From: Pyramidobacter sp. YE332
Lineage (GTDB): Bacteria > Synergistota > Synergistia > Synergistales > Dethiosulfovibrionaceae
DNA length: 64,000 bases
Reading direction: 5' to 3'
Assembly (NCBI RefSeq): GCF_033060595.1
Contig: NZ_CP133038.1
Coordinates: 2,713,082 to 2,777,081, forward strand
In this document: positions 17,459-26,358 of the stretch, piece after piece
Layout of the letters: each line of letters starts with the position of its first letter
How positions within the stretch are numbered: position 1 is the stretch's first letter
Position numbers and translations under genes: made by a program
The notes under the pieces: model-generated
What the model was told of the DNA's origin: nothing
Databases searched by the model: none
The model's input: only the letters and a program-made list of their open reading frames with translations

Positions 17459-17545
17459 CGTCGTCCGCTGCCGCGCCGCGGCGGCCCGGCCCGCTCCCCG
17501 AGGGGACGGCCTGTTCAGTTTATGCTGTGTTGAAGGCCGTGTCAA
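17459..17545 (-). promoter_or_regulatory. CDF promoter and candidate metal-sensing leader (NiCo/czcD-type?)
   Basis: Minus-strand promoter TTGACA (17540-17545), 17 nt, TAAACT (17517-17522). The leader begins near GAACAGGCCG and contains GGGGAGCGGGCC and GCGGCAGCGGACG before the terminator. ACAGG, AGCGGGC and GCAGCGG strings and the cation-efflux context recall the NiCo (czcD) riboswitch, but I compare from memory and cannot confirm the four-helix fold. Confidence 0.5.
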
Positions 17546-17604
17546 AGCCTTGAATAAATCTTAACAACCGGCCTCGGGATTAGTCAAGGCATATCGCCGC
17601 GCGC

Positions 17605-17633
17605 TTGCCGGAACGAGGGGGCGCCGCTATAAT
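17605..17633 (+). promoter_or_regulatory. Promoter of the GNAT gene pair
   Basis: TTGCCG (17605-17610), 17 nt, TATAAT (17628-17633), about 58 nt before the start codon. Confidence 0.7.
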
Positions 17634-17690
17634 GAACGACAAAATCCCGCCGCGCCGCGGCGCGGACATCGCCCAGAGGAGGGGCCCCTT

Positions 17691-18224
17691 ATGAACAGAT
17701 TGAAACTGATCCGTCCGGACGCGGCGCACGAAGCGCAGGTCATGGACTACCGCCGCGTTTTTCTGGAAAACGGCGAATATTTCGCCGGCTGCGCCGGGCT
17801 CGAAGACGTCGAAAACTACGCCGAGTGGCTCGACTTCGAAAACCGTCTTTCGAAAAAGTACGGCGACGGCTACGTCCCCTCCTCGGTGTTCCTCGCCGTG
17901 AGGACGGAGGACGAAACGCTCGCCGGCATCCTCGAGATCCGCCACCGCCTTACCCCTTTCCTGCTCCGCTACGGCGGGCACATCGGCTACAGCGTCCTGC
18001 CCTCGCAGCGGCGCCGGGGCTGCGCCACAGAAATGCTCCGCCTCGCCCTGGAAGAGTGCCGGAAGCTGGACCTCGATCGCGTGCTCCTCACCTGCGACAA
18101 GGCCAACGTCGCCTCTGCGCGCACGATCGCCGCCAACGGCGGCGTGCTGGAAAACGAGATCGAAGACGACGTCGGCATGGGGCGCTCGGGCACGATCCAG
18201 CGCTACTGGATCGCCGTCGAGTGA
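17691..18224 (+). CDS. GNAT N-acetyltransferase (RimL-type), unit 1
   Basis: 177-residue acetyltransferase. The acetyl-CoA pyrophosphate loop is seen as VLPSQRRRGCATEMLRLALE (R-x-x-G-x-A), followed by VLLTCDKANVASARTIAANG, the usual N-x-x-S/A motif that ends the fold. N-terminal residues 1-70 are close to the GNAT group often annotated as predicted acetyltransferases (COG3981-like). The substrate amine is unknown. GAGGAGG about 8 nt before the ATG. First of two consecutive GNAT genes (28 nt gap), so co-transcribed. Confidence 0.88.
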   Translation: MNRLKLIRPDAAHEAQVMDYRRVFLENGEYFAGCAGLEDVENYAEWLDFENRLSKKYGDGYVPSSVFLAVRTEDETLAGILEIRHRLTPFLLRYGGHIGYSVLPSQRRRGCATEMLRLALEECRKLDLDRVLLTCDKANVASARTIAANGGVLENEIEDDVGMGRSGTIQRYWIAVE

Positions 18225-18252
18225 CGCCCGTTCGCCGGGAAGGAGACCGCCC

Positions 18253-18780
18253 ATGCTCGACCATATACGCACCGCCGGCACGGAAGACTTCGGCGCGCTC
18301 TGGCGCTTTTACGAAGACGTCTGCCGCGCCCAGGAACGCGACGAATACGGGCCCGACTGGCACCTCGGCGTCTATCCCGCCGCCGCGGACCTGAAAGGAC
18401 ACGTCGCCGCCGGCGAGATCCTCACCGGCTGGAAAGACGGCCGCCTCGCCGCCGCCATGGCCGTTACCGGCGGCGAGGACGAGATGTACCTCGGCGTGCC
18501 GTGGCCGCTGGGCGCGCCTCCCGAACAGGTCGCGGCGCTGCACCTTTTCGCCGTCCACCCGGACTTTCGCGGCCGGGGCGCGGCGCGGGAAATGCTGGCA
18601 TCCCTGTTCGAGCGCGCCCGCGCGCGAGGCCTGCGCGCCGTTCACCTCGACGTGATCGAAGGCAACCTGGCCGCCGAAAAACTCTACCTCGAAGCCGGCT
18701 TCGCCTTTGCGGGAACCCGGCGCGTCCACTACGACGACCTCGGCGACACCATCGTGCGCCTCTTCGAATACGCGCTGTAA
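18253..18780 (+). CDS. GNAT N-acetyltransferase, second of pair, unit 1
   Basis: 175 residues with the core LHLFAVHPDFRGRGAAREML (beta4 and the CoA-binding R-G-R-G-A loop) and HLDVIEGNLAAEKLYLEAGF (motif B with N and Y). It is a different subfamily from its neighbour. The substrate is not readable. AAGGAG lies 9 nt upstream. The gene is very GC-rich and ends 100 nt before a terminator-like hairpin. Confidence 0.88.
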   Translation: MLDHIRTAGTEDFGALWRFYEDVCRAQERDEYGPDWHLGVYPAAADLKGHVAAGEILTGWKDGRLAAAMAVTGGEDEMYLGVPWPLGAPPEQVAALHLFAVHPDFRGRGAAREMLASLFERARARGLRAVHLDVIEGNLAAEKLYLEAGFAFAGTRRVHYDDLGDTIVRLFEYAL

Positions 18781-18838
18781 AACAAAGGCCGCCACGAAGA
18801 CGCGGAGGCACGGAGAAAAACAAAAGAAAGGGCGGGAC

Positions 18839-18868
18839 TGTCGCTTCGCGGCAAAGTCACCATAATTG
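18839..18868. mobile_element. Solo IS terminus-like sequence
   Basis: TGTCGCTTCG opens this 30-mer and AAAGTCACCATAATTG closes it. The IS ends in this window read TGTCGTTGTT...AAAGTCACCCATAACTG and TGTCAATAGC...AAAGTCACCATAACTG. Probably a relic terminal repeat of the same IS family. Chance similarity cannot be excluded. Confidence 0.4.
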
Positions 18869-18885
18869 AAGATCAGTACCGACAA

Positions 18886-18919
18886 AAAGGCACGACGCCC
18901 AATCGAGCGTCGTGCCTTT
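18886..18919. terminator. Terminator between GNAT and OmpH-like genes
   Basis: AAAGGCACGACGC and GCGTCGTGCCTTT form a perfect 13-bp stem around CCAATCGA, with A and T runs on each side, placed between convergent genes. Confidence 0.8.
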
Positions 18920-18928
18920 GACGCAATG

Positions 18929-19429
18929 TCAAGCCAGTTCCGTTTTTCGCGGTGAAGCCGCGGTAAGGTCTTTGACTTTCTCCGTGCCTCCGTGGCAGCT
19001 TTTGTTTCCGCCGTTCGGTTTTGACGAAGCTACTTTCTTTCCCCCCGACGATGGTTTAGTCACCGTCACTACCGGCAGCTTGGGGAATTTCGGCGTCTTC
19101 CGGTTCATCTCTCTCATCACCGCAGAAGTGAAGTCAAGCCGCGGATCGACCGTGAGGAACAACTGCCGCCCCATCACCGCCTGATACCTGGCGTTCTTCT
19201 TGCGCCAGATCTCCGCCTCCGCCGTGTTCTCGCGGCCGCGGTACAGTTCCCGCAGATCATCGTACCCCTTCTGCAGCACCTTCTGCACCGCCTTCAGATG
19301 CTCCTGCCCCTTCCTGCCGGGGAGCGACTGATCGAGAATCCGCTCCGCGTTCACCACGGCGATCTCAGTACCCCGCGCCGTTCCGGCCATAGCCGCCACC
19401 AACAGAACGAGAAACGCCAAACGTTTCAT
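18929..19429 (-). CDS. OmpH/Skp-like periplasmic protein, unit 1
   Basis: 166-residue exported protein: signal peptide MKRLAFLVLLVAAMAGTARG, then TEIAVVNAERILDQSLPGRK, which resembles the opening strand of OmpH/Skp chaperones (I-A-V-V-N-x-E-x-I-L). A charged helical stretch AVQKVLQKGYDDLRELYRGR that may form the Skp arms follows. Skp proteins hold unfolded outer-membrane proteins in the periplasm. The gene directly follows the trimeric autotransporter gene (about 175 nt gap, same strand), which fits a dedicated helper. The last 25 residues are encoded by the CGGAG repeat, so the native C-terminus may have been replaced. Ribosome site is weak. Family call is moderate. Confidence 0.65.
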   Translation of the reverse strand: MKRLAFLVLLVAAMAGTARGTEIAVVNAERILDQSLPGRKGQEHLKAVQKVLQKGYDDLRELYRGRENTAEAEIWRKKNARYQAVMGRQLFLTVDPRLDFTSAVMREMNRKTPKFPKLPVVTVTKPSSGGKKVASSKPNGGNKSCHGGTEKVKDLTAASPRKTELA

Positions 19430-19603
19430 GTCACGCAACCGCCTTTTGCCTCGGCAAAACGTGCTGCGGCGCCGCACGGCGCCGCTCCCGTCGGAAAAAG
19501 GCAAACATTCCTTCCGCTTCCCGAAAAAACAGAACTCGTTCCCCATACCACAAGAAAGGCGGCAGGCCATGACGCCGCCGCCCTTCGCATCCGACGATAA
19601 AGG

Positions 19604-21376
19604 TTACTTTCTTCTGGAGTCCTCCAGCATGCGCTCGAGTCTCTCCACGCGCTCCTGCATCGTCGCCTTCAGCTCGGCAATCTCGTGAGCCTGTGACGCC
19701 ACCTGAGCCTGCAGTTCGGCGTTCTCCTTCTGCATCACGTAAATGCTGCTGATCGGGCCGGAACGGTAGCGCTCCGGGATCGCATCGCGCTCCGCCTTGC
19801 GCCCGATCTTCCAGGTAAAGCCGGCGTTGGCCATCGACTCGCCGTGGTCGGCGATTGCCACGCCCGCGTGCACCATGAAATCTTCTTTGAGATAATGGGC
19901 AAAGCCAAGCGCCAGAGCCCATTCGCCCCGGTAGCTGCCGAAGCCCGCCATCAGCTGGCTGGGAGCGATCGGGTCAAACTGCATCGGCTTCAGCCCCGAC
20001 AGCGCGGAGCTGAGCGCGCCCACGTTCTTGATGTCTTTTCTCAATTCGCCCATCTGATTATAGACATTGTCGAAGTTGTCGTATACTTTGCCGAACTCAC
20101 GGTCCACGGCGCTGAGCGCGTCGCCGACATTGTCGTAAGCGCCGCCGCGGATGATGTAGCTCGGCGCGGAAACCGTGCCGTCGGCGTTGACCGCGGAGCC
20201 GCCGCCGAAGTGGTTGGAAACGCTCGACGAGAGGCCCCAGAGCTGGGAACCGTTGATCGCGTCGGTACTTGTCTCGCTAACGTCCCCGGCTTTGACGTTT
20301 TCGATCTTATTGCCCGCGGCGTCGAAGCCTTTGGCCGTTACCCTGCCGGCGAATACGGGCGCTTCCGCCATCCGAAGCTCGAGCCTGCCGTCTGTCGCCG
20401 CCGTCTTGAGATTGTTGCCGCTGTACTCCCCCGCCGTCGTGGCGCCGCCGTAGATCTTGAGCTTCTCGCCCAGTTTGCGGTCAAGCTCGTTCCCTTCGTT
20501 GTCAATAAAGGTCAGCGGCGTGTCGGCCAGAACCTTGAGCTGGTCTTCCGTCGCCGCCTGGCCGCGCACAATGGCGCTGGGATCCCAGGTCGTGTTGCTC
20601 AGCCCGGTGATCGTGCCAGCAGTCCCCGTACCATTAATCGTGATGCCGCCGATCTTTGCCGTACCGTCGCCGATGGTCGTGTTGCTGCCAATCTTCAGAC
20701 CATCCTCATCCAACGTATTGATACCGGCCTTCAAACTACCCTCGGGAGTCAGGTCGACGTTTTTGGCCAGAGCGATGGTAACATTGCCCGTCTTCGCTCC
20801 GCCGCCGATAGATTGATTCAATCCAATCGTAAGATTGGAATCCGATGATGTGAAATTAACATTGTCACCGTTTTTCACATCAAACGATTGATTGCCAACC
20901 CTCAGCTTCCAGCTCTGCATGGCGCTGCTGGCCTTGTCCTCGACTGCCTTGAGCTGGGCATAGTTAACCGCGTCGGTGTCTTCCGTACCGGCGAGCACAT
21001 TGACAATCTTATTGTCGGTAGCGTCGAAGCCTTTGGCCGTCACTGTACCGTCAAAAGTGGGAGCGTCAACAACGTTGATCTTGTTGTCGCCGATGGTAAT
21101 ATTCTTCCCCGCATTGGCCGAGCTGATGCCGCCGCCCAGGCCGCTGACTGTGACATCACCATTCGGGGCCTGTGTTACCGTGGCACCCTCAAAGATCAGC
21201 TGCGCAGATGGATTGCCGCTCGTCAACAACTCCTTCGAGGTAGAACCACCAACAATATAAATACTATTATTCGCATATCCTGCGCCGACCGTGAGTAGAG
21301 CCGAGCTCAGGGCCAATGCGGCAACAATGCCGGCTTTTCGCTGCCTGTTTCTGTAAATCCTTGTATTTTCTGCCAT
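19604..21376 (-). CDS. YadA-type trimeric autotransporter adhesin with C-terminal coiled-coil extension, unit 1
   Basis: 590-residue surface adhesin (type Vc secretion). Residues 1-37 form an extended signal peptide ([20 protein letters not shown] then an [13 protein letters not shown] core). Two similar stalk/head blocks follow, each with TAKGFDA..NKI.NV leading into a HIM-like turn ([24 protein letters not shown]). A coiled-coil neck ([20 protein letters not shown]) leads to the YadA anchor (about 455-525, [20 protein letters not shown] to NAGFTWKIG). Unusually, about 65 residues follow the barrel, including the heptad-rich [20 protein letters not shown]; normal YadA proteins end at the last strand. 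AGGAGG lies before the ATG. Probably trimeric, anchored in the outer membrane, with a periplasmic tail (inference). Confidence 0.9.
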   Translation of the reverse strand: MAENTRIYRNRQRKAGIVAALALSSALLTVGAGYANNSIYIVGGSTSKELLTSGNPSAQLIFEGATVTQAPNGDVTVSGLGGGISSANAGKNITIGDNKINVVDAPTFDGTVTAKGFDATDNKIVNVLAGTEDTDAVNYAQLKAVEDKASSAMQSWKLRVGNQSFDVKNGDNVNFTSSDSNLTIGLNQSIGGGAKTGNVTIALAKNVDLTPEGSLKAGINTLDEDGLKIGSNTTIGDGTAKIGGITINGTGTAGTITGLSNTTWDPSAIVRGQAATEDQLKVLADTPLTFIDNEGNELDRKLGEKLKIYGGATTAGEYSGNNLKTAATDGRLELRMAEAPVFAGRVTAKGFDAAGNKIENVKAGDVSETSTDAINGSQLWGLSSSVSNHFGGGSAVNADGTVSAPSYIIRGGAYDNVGDALSAVDREFGKVYDNFDNVYNQMGELRKDIKNVGALSSALSGLKPMQFDPIAPSQLMAGFGSYRGEWALALGFAHYLKEDFMVHAGVAIADHGESMANAGFTWKIGRKAERDAIPERYRSGPISSIYVMQKENAELQAQVASQAHEIAELKATMQERVERLERMLEDSRRK

Positions 21377-21615
21377 GTGTTCTTCCTCCTGAAAGTTCTT
21401 CCAACTCAGCGTCGCGGTGTTGGCGCGGCGTTGTTTCCACGCGGACGGGCCGCGGTCTTCCCAAAGAGCGTCCTGCGGCGCGGCGCCGAAGGCCGAAGCG
21501 AAGGGGCCTTCCGGCGGCGCAGTGCGTAAGCTGGCTGTATGGTTGCGGCATCGCCTCCTTGCAGCGCATGATGACGAACTCGCCGCACGGGGCGGCGTTT
21601 TTTCGACCGTTTTCG
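21377..21615. other. Intergenic gap with a plus-strand terminator-like hairpin
   Basis: No gene is seen. CGCCGC-ACGGG-GCGGCG-TTTTTT at 21584-21606 is a good rho-independent terminator, but for plus-strand transcription, where no gene is annotated. Either a small or antisense RNA ends here or the match is fortuitous. A G4/G3 difference separates units 1 and 2 near 21505. Confidence 0.4.
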
Positions 21616-22586
21616 CTACGAGAGGGTTTCGCGCCGGATCACGGCGACGGCGTCGCCCTGGCTGCGCAGCCAGAAGTCGATGCCGGAGCCGAACGCTTCG
21701 GCGGCGATGGTATATACGCCGTCTTTCTGCTTCAGGACTTTTGCCGTGGGCAGACGGTCGAGGGCGGCTTCCGCGCCGGAGGTCCGGCAGGTGAAAATGA
21801 CGCGCTGCAGGCGACCGCCGGACATAAACTGAATACGCTTGCGCAGTTTGTTCTCTTCAAAGCGGTCTCTGTAGGGAACGCCGAAGGTCCCTCCGAGGAC
21901 CTTCAGATTGATGATGCGGTCGACGCGGTAAATGACGGGAAAATTTTCGCGAGGCCCGCCCAAGTCGCGGCGGATCTCTTCGTCGTCGATGAAGACGGCC
22001 ACGTAGAAGTAGTATTCGGAGAACATGACGGCCACGGGGCGCAATTTGCGCGTAACGAAAGTTTTATCTTTAGGGAGTCGATACTCGATTTCGATGTAAT
22101 GCCGGTCGCGGATAGCCTCGCCGATGGCCCAAAGTTTGTCGATAAAAGCGCGGCGATGACGCAGCTCGACATAATGAAGGGCCTCGTTACGGATCAAGTC
22201 CTCGATCCGTTTGCGCTCTTCCTTCGGAACGGAACTGTCGATCAACTTCTGCAGCACGGCAAGCATCTCGCGCCGGGCAAAGGCGCGGCTGTCCAGCAGA
22301 ATTTGCAGACGGCAAGGATTTCGCTGTTGCTCAGTTTGATGTTTTCGCTCCGTCGCAGGCGATAGCCTTTGCTGCGCCGGTCATATACAACGTCGTTGAG
22401 TATCTCGCCTTCGGCCGCCGCGTTGGACAGATAGGCTCTGAGATCGTCGATGTCGCGCTGAATGCTGCGTGCGTTGACGCAGAAGCGCTTGGCCTCGTCG
22501 TTCTTGTTGACGGTGGAGCCGCCCATCAGGCGTTGGTAAAGGCTTAATACGCGCTGTATCTTGTTTCGACTTCCTGACTGTTCCAT
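21616..22586 (-). CDS. WYL-domain transcriptional regulator, unit 1 (one-base deletion)
   Basis: Same gene as 47403-48374, which is intact at 323 residues. Here a four-T run is reduced to three at 22302-22304, breaking the frame between the helix-turn-helix part and the WYL part. This is the first of the many deletions that mark the unpolished stretch, so the break is best read as sequencing error. Confidence 0.85.
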
Positions 22587-22619
22587 GCCCCTCTCCTTTC
22601 ACGGAACTCTTTTTTCGCC

Positions 22620-22651
22620 ATTATAGTGTTTCGCTATGACAGCTTCTGTCA
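22620..22651 (-). promoter_or_regulatory. WYL regulator promoter with 15-bp operator-like palindrome
   Basis: Minus-strand TATAAT (22620-22625) lies 35 nt before the WYL start. TGACAGCTTCTGTCA (22637-22651) is a TGACAG/CTGTCA palindrome covering the -35 region, where no good -35 hexamer exists. It may be an autoregulatory site of the WYL protein (inference). Confidence 0.45.
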
Positions 22652-23065
22652 CTTAAAATTGAAATAAAAATTTTCCGCTGAGTTTTTGCGAAACATGCGC
22701 CGGAACAAGAAAGGCACGTTCTCGATTCTTACGGCAAGCCAGCGCCGCGGCTCTGGGCAACATAAGGTTTTCTGGAGAAGGAAAGCGCGGAACAACGGTT
22801 TCTTCGTCACGGATACGGTCGTGAATCCGGCCCGGAAAGGGAGAAATAGAAATTGCGATTCTGCCGGAGAAGAAACCGCAAGGATTGTGAGAACGCAAGA
22901 GGCGTTTTTAGAAGTTCCGCCATTCGGCCGAGAACGCGTTTTCGCATTGGAAGCGTCGGCGCTGGCCCCAGGCGCTATGCCAAGAATGCCCTTCTTTATT
23001 ATTGCCGGGCACGACATAACGCCTGATACGACGCGGTTGGGCGGCACGGCGATAAAAACGAAAAA
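22652..23065. other. About 410 bp without a recognisable gene
   Basis: Short open frames exist on both strands but none has a family motif, a ribosome site or consistent codon use. The unit 2 copy (48440-48850) has one-base differences that break them further. Confidence 0.5.
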
Positions 23066-23101
23066 CACAGCGCCCTGACAGTGTCTGTCAGGGCGCTGTG
23101 T
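23066..23101 (-). terminator. Terminator of the fchA operon
   Basis: CACAGCGCCCTGACAG and CTGTCAGGGCGCTGTG form a perfect 16-bp stem with a 3-nt loop, followed on the minus strand by GTTTTT. It lies 34 nt past the cyclodeaminase stop codon. Unit 2 copy at 48858-48893. Confidence 0.85.
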
Positions 23102-23134
23102 GATGACGCGCGCTTTTTTCGCGGCGGCTGAAAA

Positions 23135-23764
23135 TCAGCCGAGTCTTTTTTCCATCAGCTCAGTCAGCTCGGCCATGGCGGCGTCGATGGCGCTCAGGGC
23201 GGCGTTCATGGCGGCGCGTTTTTCGGCGGCGTAAGCCTCGTCCTTGATGCCGAGCAGGTTGATGCGCACGTTGTAAGCGGCGCAGGTGCCGGCGGCGCGG
23301 GCGAACTGGCCGGCGGTGCCGGCGTCGCTTACGGCGTTGACGTTGCCCTCCCGCACAGCCACGAGCGCCAGCTTGGCCACCTCGGCGCAGAGGTTCAGCG
23401 TGCGCAGCGGCACTTCTACGGTGCTCTTGGCGGCCTCCTGCATAGCGGCCCTGCGGGCGGCTTTCTGTTCGTCGGTGTCCTTGGGCAGTTTCATGGCGGC
23501 CATGAAGTCGTTGAAGGCCGCGGTGTCCTCGTCGATCAGCTTCAGCAGCGTTTCGGCGTATTTCTTGCCCTTGGCGCAGAGCGCGTCCATGTCGGCCTGG
23601 ACGGCGGCGTACTTTTCGCGGCCGCGGGTGAGCTCGCCGACCATGGAGACGAGGCCGGCCGCCAGCGCGCCGCCGAGCGCGGCGATGCTGCCGCCGCCGG
23701 GCGCAGGCGAGTTGGAAGCCAGTTCCGTGACGAAAGCGGGAAGAGTCATCTCATGAAGGATCAT
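23135..23764 (-). CDS. fchA: Formiminotetrahydrofolate cyclodeaminase, unit 1
   Basis: FTCD_C family, 209 residues, cytoplasmic. Converts 5-formimino-THF to 5,10-methenyl-THF and ammonia. Visible: FVTELASNSPAPGGGSIAAL (the S-x-x-P-A-P-G-G-G-S motif), LKLIDEDTAAFNDFMAAMKL and SDAGTAGQFARAAGTCAAYN. The 14-nt gap after the ftcD stop and shared strand indicate one operon: ftcD makes the substrate used here. Intact in both units (48927-49556 is the twin). Confidence 0.93.
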   Translation of the reverse strand: MILHEMTLPAFVTELASNSPAPGGGSIAALGGALAAGLVSMVGELTRGREKYAAVQADMDALCAKGKKYAETLLKLIDEDTAAFNDFMAAMKLPKDTDEQKAARRAAMQEAAKSTVEVPLRTLNLCAEVAKLALVAVREGNVNAVSDAGTAGQFARAAGTCAAYNVRINLLGIKDEAYAAEKRAAMNAALSAIDAAMAELTELMEKRLG

Positions 23765-23778
23765 CGCGGGAGCCTCCC

Positions 23779-24688
23779 TTAGTCCTGCTGCATCAGGTCG
23801 AGCAGCTTCAATTCGAGCACCTGCTCGTTGTGGAAGTCGTCGACCTGCAGGTAGTAGGCGGCGCTGTCGAGCATGGCGCCGGCGGGATCATGCCGTAAAC
23901 TTCGGTGCCGTTGACGGTGACGCCCCAGCGGGCCGCTTCCATGCGGATGAACTCGAGCACGCGGTACATGGCCGTTTTCTCGTAATCGACGAGATTCATG
24001 GAGACCTGAACGAGGCCTTTCTCGGCAGGTCGACGCCCATGCCCTTGACGCAGGAGAAACCGCCGTTGCTGGCGCGGACGCGCTTGCCGATGATCTTGGC
24101 GATTTCCACGTTGGTGGTGTTGAGGTTGACGTTGAAGGCGACCAGGAACTTGCGCGCGCCGATGGCGGTGCCGCCCGCGGTGGGATGCAGCTCGTTGGGG
24201 CCAACGTCGGCGGCGCGGGTCGGGTCGGTCTTGACGAGCTCTTTCAGAGCTTCGTACTGGCCCTTGCGCACCTGCTCGAGGCGGGTGCGGTCGGGCGCAC
24301 GGACGACGCTTCGTAATAGAACACAGGCACTTTCAGCTCGTCGTAGAAGCGCTGCGCGAACGTGTGCGACAACTCGACGCATTCGTCCATGGTGATGCCT
24401 TTGATAGGCGTGAAGGGATCACGTCGACGGCGCCCATGCGAGGATGCGCGCCCTTGTGGGTGTTCAGGTCGATGTTGGCGACGGCAACTCTGCCGGCCTC
24501 GATCAGGGCGTCGCAGATGGCGTTCGGTTCGCCGCAGAGCGAGACGACCAGACGGTTGTGGTCTTCGTCGGCACGGTAATCGAACAGATAGCAGCCTTTG
24601 CGGTTCTTGAACGGGGCGACGATCGCCTCGATGACGTCCTTGCGCCGTCCTTCACTGAAATTGGGACGCATTCGATCAGTACAGACAT
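23779..24688 (-). pseudogene. ftcD: Glutamate formimidoyltransferase, unit 1 (frameshifted by read errors)
   Basis: Noisy copy of 49571-50485. At least five G runs are one base short, for example near 23882, 24026, 24293, 24416 and 24663, so no long frame survives. Between 22.3 and 26.36 kb only 17 bases in all are missing relative to unit 2. The clean copy shows the real gene. Confidence 0.85.
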
Positions 24689-24756
24689 GTGTGACAAAAC
24701 CTCCTCGATTTTACGAAAATACCTCCCGCCGTCGCGGACGGCTGATTCAACCGATA

Positions 24757-26024
24757 TTACACCTCCGGCTCGGCCGCGGCCGCCGTCATCGCGGCGACTT
24801 CCTCGCGCAGCGGCGCTCCACGTCGCGCTCCACGTCCAGCCCGAGCAGACGGCCGTCTTCCATGGTTTTGCGCCCGCCCACGTACACGTCGCGTACCATG
24901 CCGCTCCTGACGACTTGCAGGTCGGCCCAGCCGCCCACGCCGAGGGCGCCGATATATCCGGCGCCGAAGTCGAAGCGCTGGCGGCCGAAGCCTTCGATCA
25001 CCCGCGGATCGATCTCGCCGCGGTAGCGCGCCTTGAGGAACTCGCGCTCGCCCTGCACGTTCAGATCGTCGTTGCTGGCCTCGCCGTCGGTGCCGCACCA
25101 CAGAGGGATCCCGAGGCCAGCAGCGCCGGCACGTCGGGAAGCCCGTCTTGACGCGCGCGTTCATGCGCGCGTCGAGCACGACCTTCATGCCGTTGCGGGC
25201 AATGAGGCGGCGTTCTTCGTCGTCGAGCCAGCAGCAATCCGACAGGATCACGTGCGACAACGACGGCACGCGCCCCTCGTCGAGCAGGCGCTGCAAAAAC
25301 ACCATCGGCCGGCAGCCGTGCCGCTTCAGCGACAGATCCACGTCGCCCCGATCCTCAGAAAGATGGAACTGCACGGACGGCGCAGTTCCCAGCCCAGCGC
25401 GATGCCGCGCGCGATCGCGGCTTCCGTGGAGGCGTGCATGCTGTGCAGCGCCGGACAGATCATCAGCGCCTCGTCTTCGAGCGCCGTCAGCTCGCGCAGA
25501 TACCGCTCCGCCGTTTCCGGCGTCTCGTAATAGGAGCGCTGCGAGGCTTTTTTGCCCGCGGAGGCGTCTTCGTTGACGACGTCGTAATTCATGCGGCCGA
25601 AGACCAAACGGATGCCTACCGACCGCGCCGCCGCCAGCACCTCGCGGTCCAGCTCGTTGCCGCGCCCGCCGTGCAGATAATAACTCGCCATCACGCTCGT
25701 CGTACCGAAAGCCATCATGCGCGCGAAGGCCCGCTCGCAGGCCAGACGCACCCGCCGCGGCGTCATCGCCGTGGAATAGCGGTAGATCGTGTGCCGGCAC
25801 CACGTCCCGAGATCCCAGCTTTTGTCGGCGATATCGGTGTAGATCGACTGCTCGGGATGAGAATGGGCGTTGAAAAGCCCCGCCCGGATCACGGCGGCGT
25901 CCGACGGGCATTTGCCCGCGCCGCCGAGCGGCGTCAGTTCGGTCACGAGGCCGCGCTCGTCCCACCCGATCCGTCCGTAAAAGACCGACGCGCCGTCGTC
26001 GATCCAGCCCGTGAGCTGAACCAT
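24757..26024 (-). pseudogene. Amidohydrolase, unit 1 (frameshifted by read errors)
   Basis: Noisy copy of 50556-51827. Deletions in G/C runs near 24813, 25110, 25137 and 25377 split the frame. Judged artefactual because the unit 2 copy is intact. Confidence 0.85.
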
Positions 26025-26358
26025 GGTCATCACTCCTTCGAAAAAATCTTTTACGAAGTTCCGTTTTCCCGCGGCCGCCCTGAAATTTTTCGGTCAGGCG
26101 CGCCGCCGACACGTCCCTGTTGTCATTTAAACATTTTATTATCAACTATGCAAGTCTCCGGCCCTGCGCGGCTTTCCGCAACGAATGGCGTTTTCCTCGC
26201 CGGCGGCGCGGCGCGTTACCGCCTTTCAAGTGATTTTATGCCGTGAATTTTCCATTGTATTGAATCTAACAATATGATAAAATTTTTTCGATTTCAAGAT
26301 TTCGATCCATTCGGACCGTGCGGCCCGAAAAATATCTTTTGATCCAGGAGTGATGTCA

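Larger units (their letters stand above)
18787..19002. repeat. CGGAGGCACGGAGA-type inverted pair enclosing a hairpin
   Basis: Left arm CACGAAGACGCGGAGGCACG (18793-18812) then GAGAAAA. Right arm near 18969-19002 is the inverse (TTTCTCCGTGCCTCCGTGGC). Same family as 14822-15010. The right arm runs into the 3' end of the OmpH-like gene and is translated there. Confidence 0.6.

Noticed and set aside
22686..23078. A 130-codon plus-strand gene in the WYL-fchA gap
   Set aside because: No ribosome site, no family motif, and the clean unit 2 copy changes frame within it.
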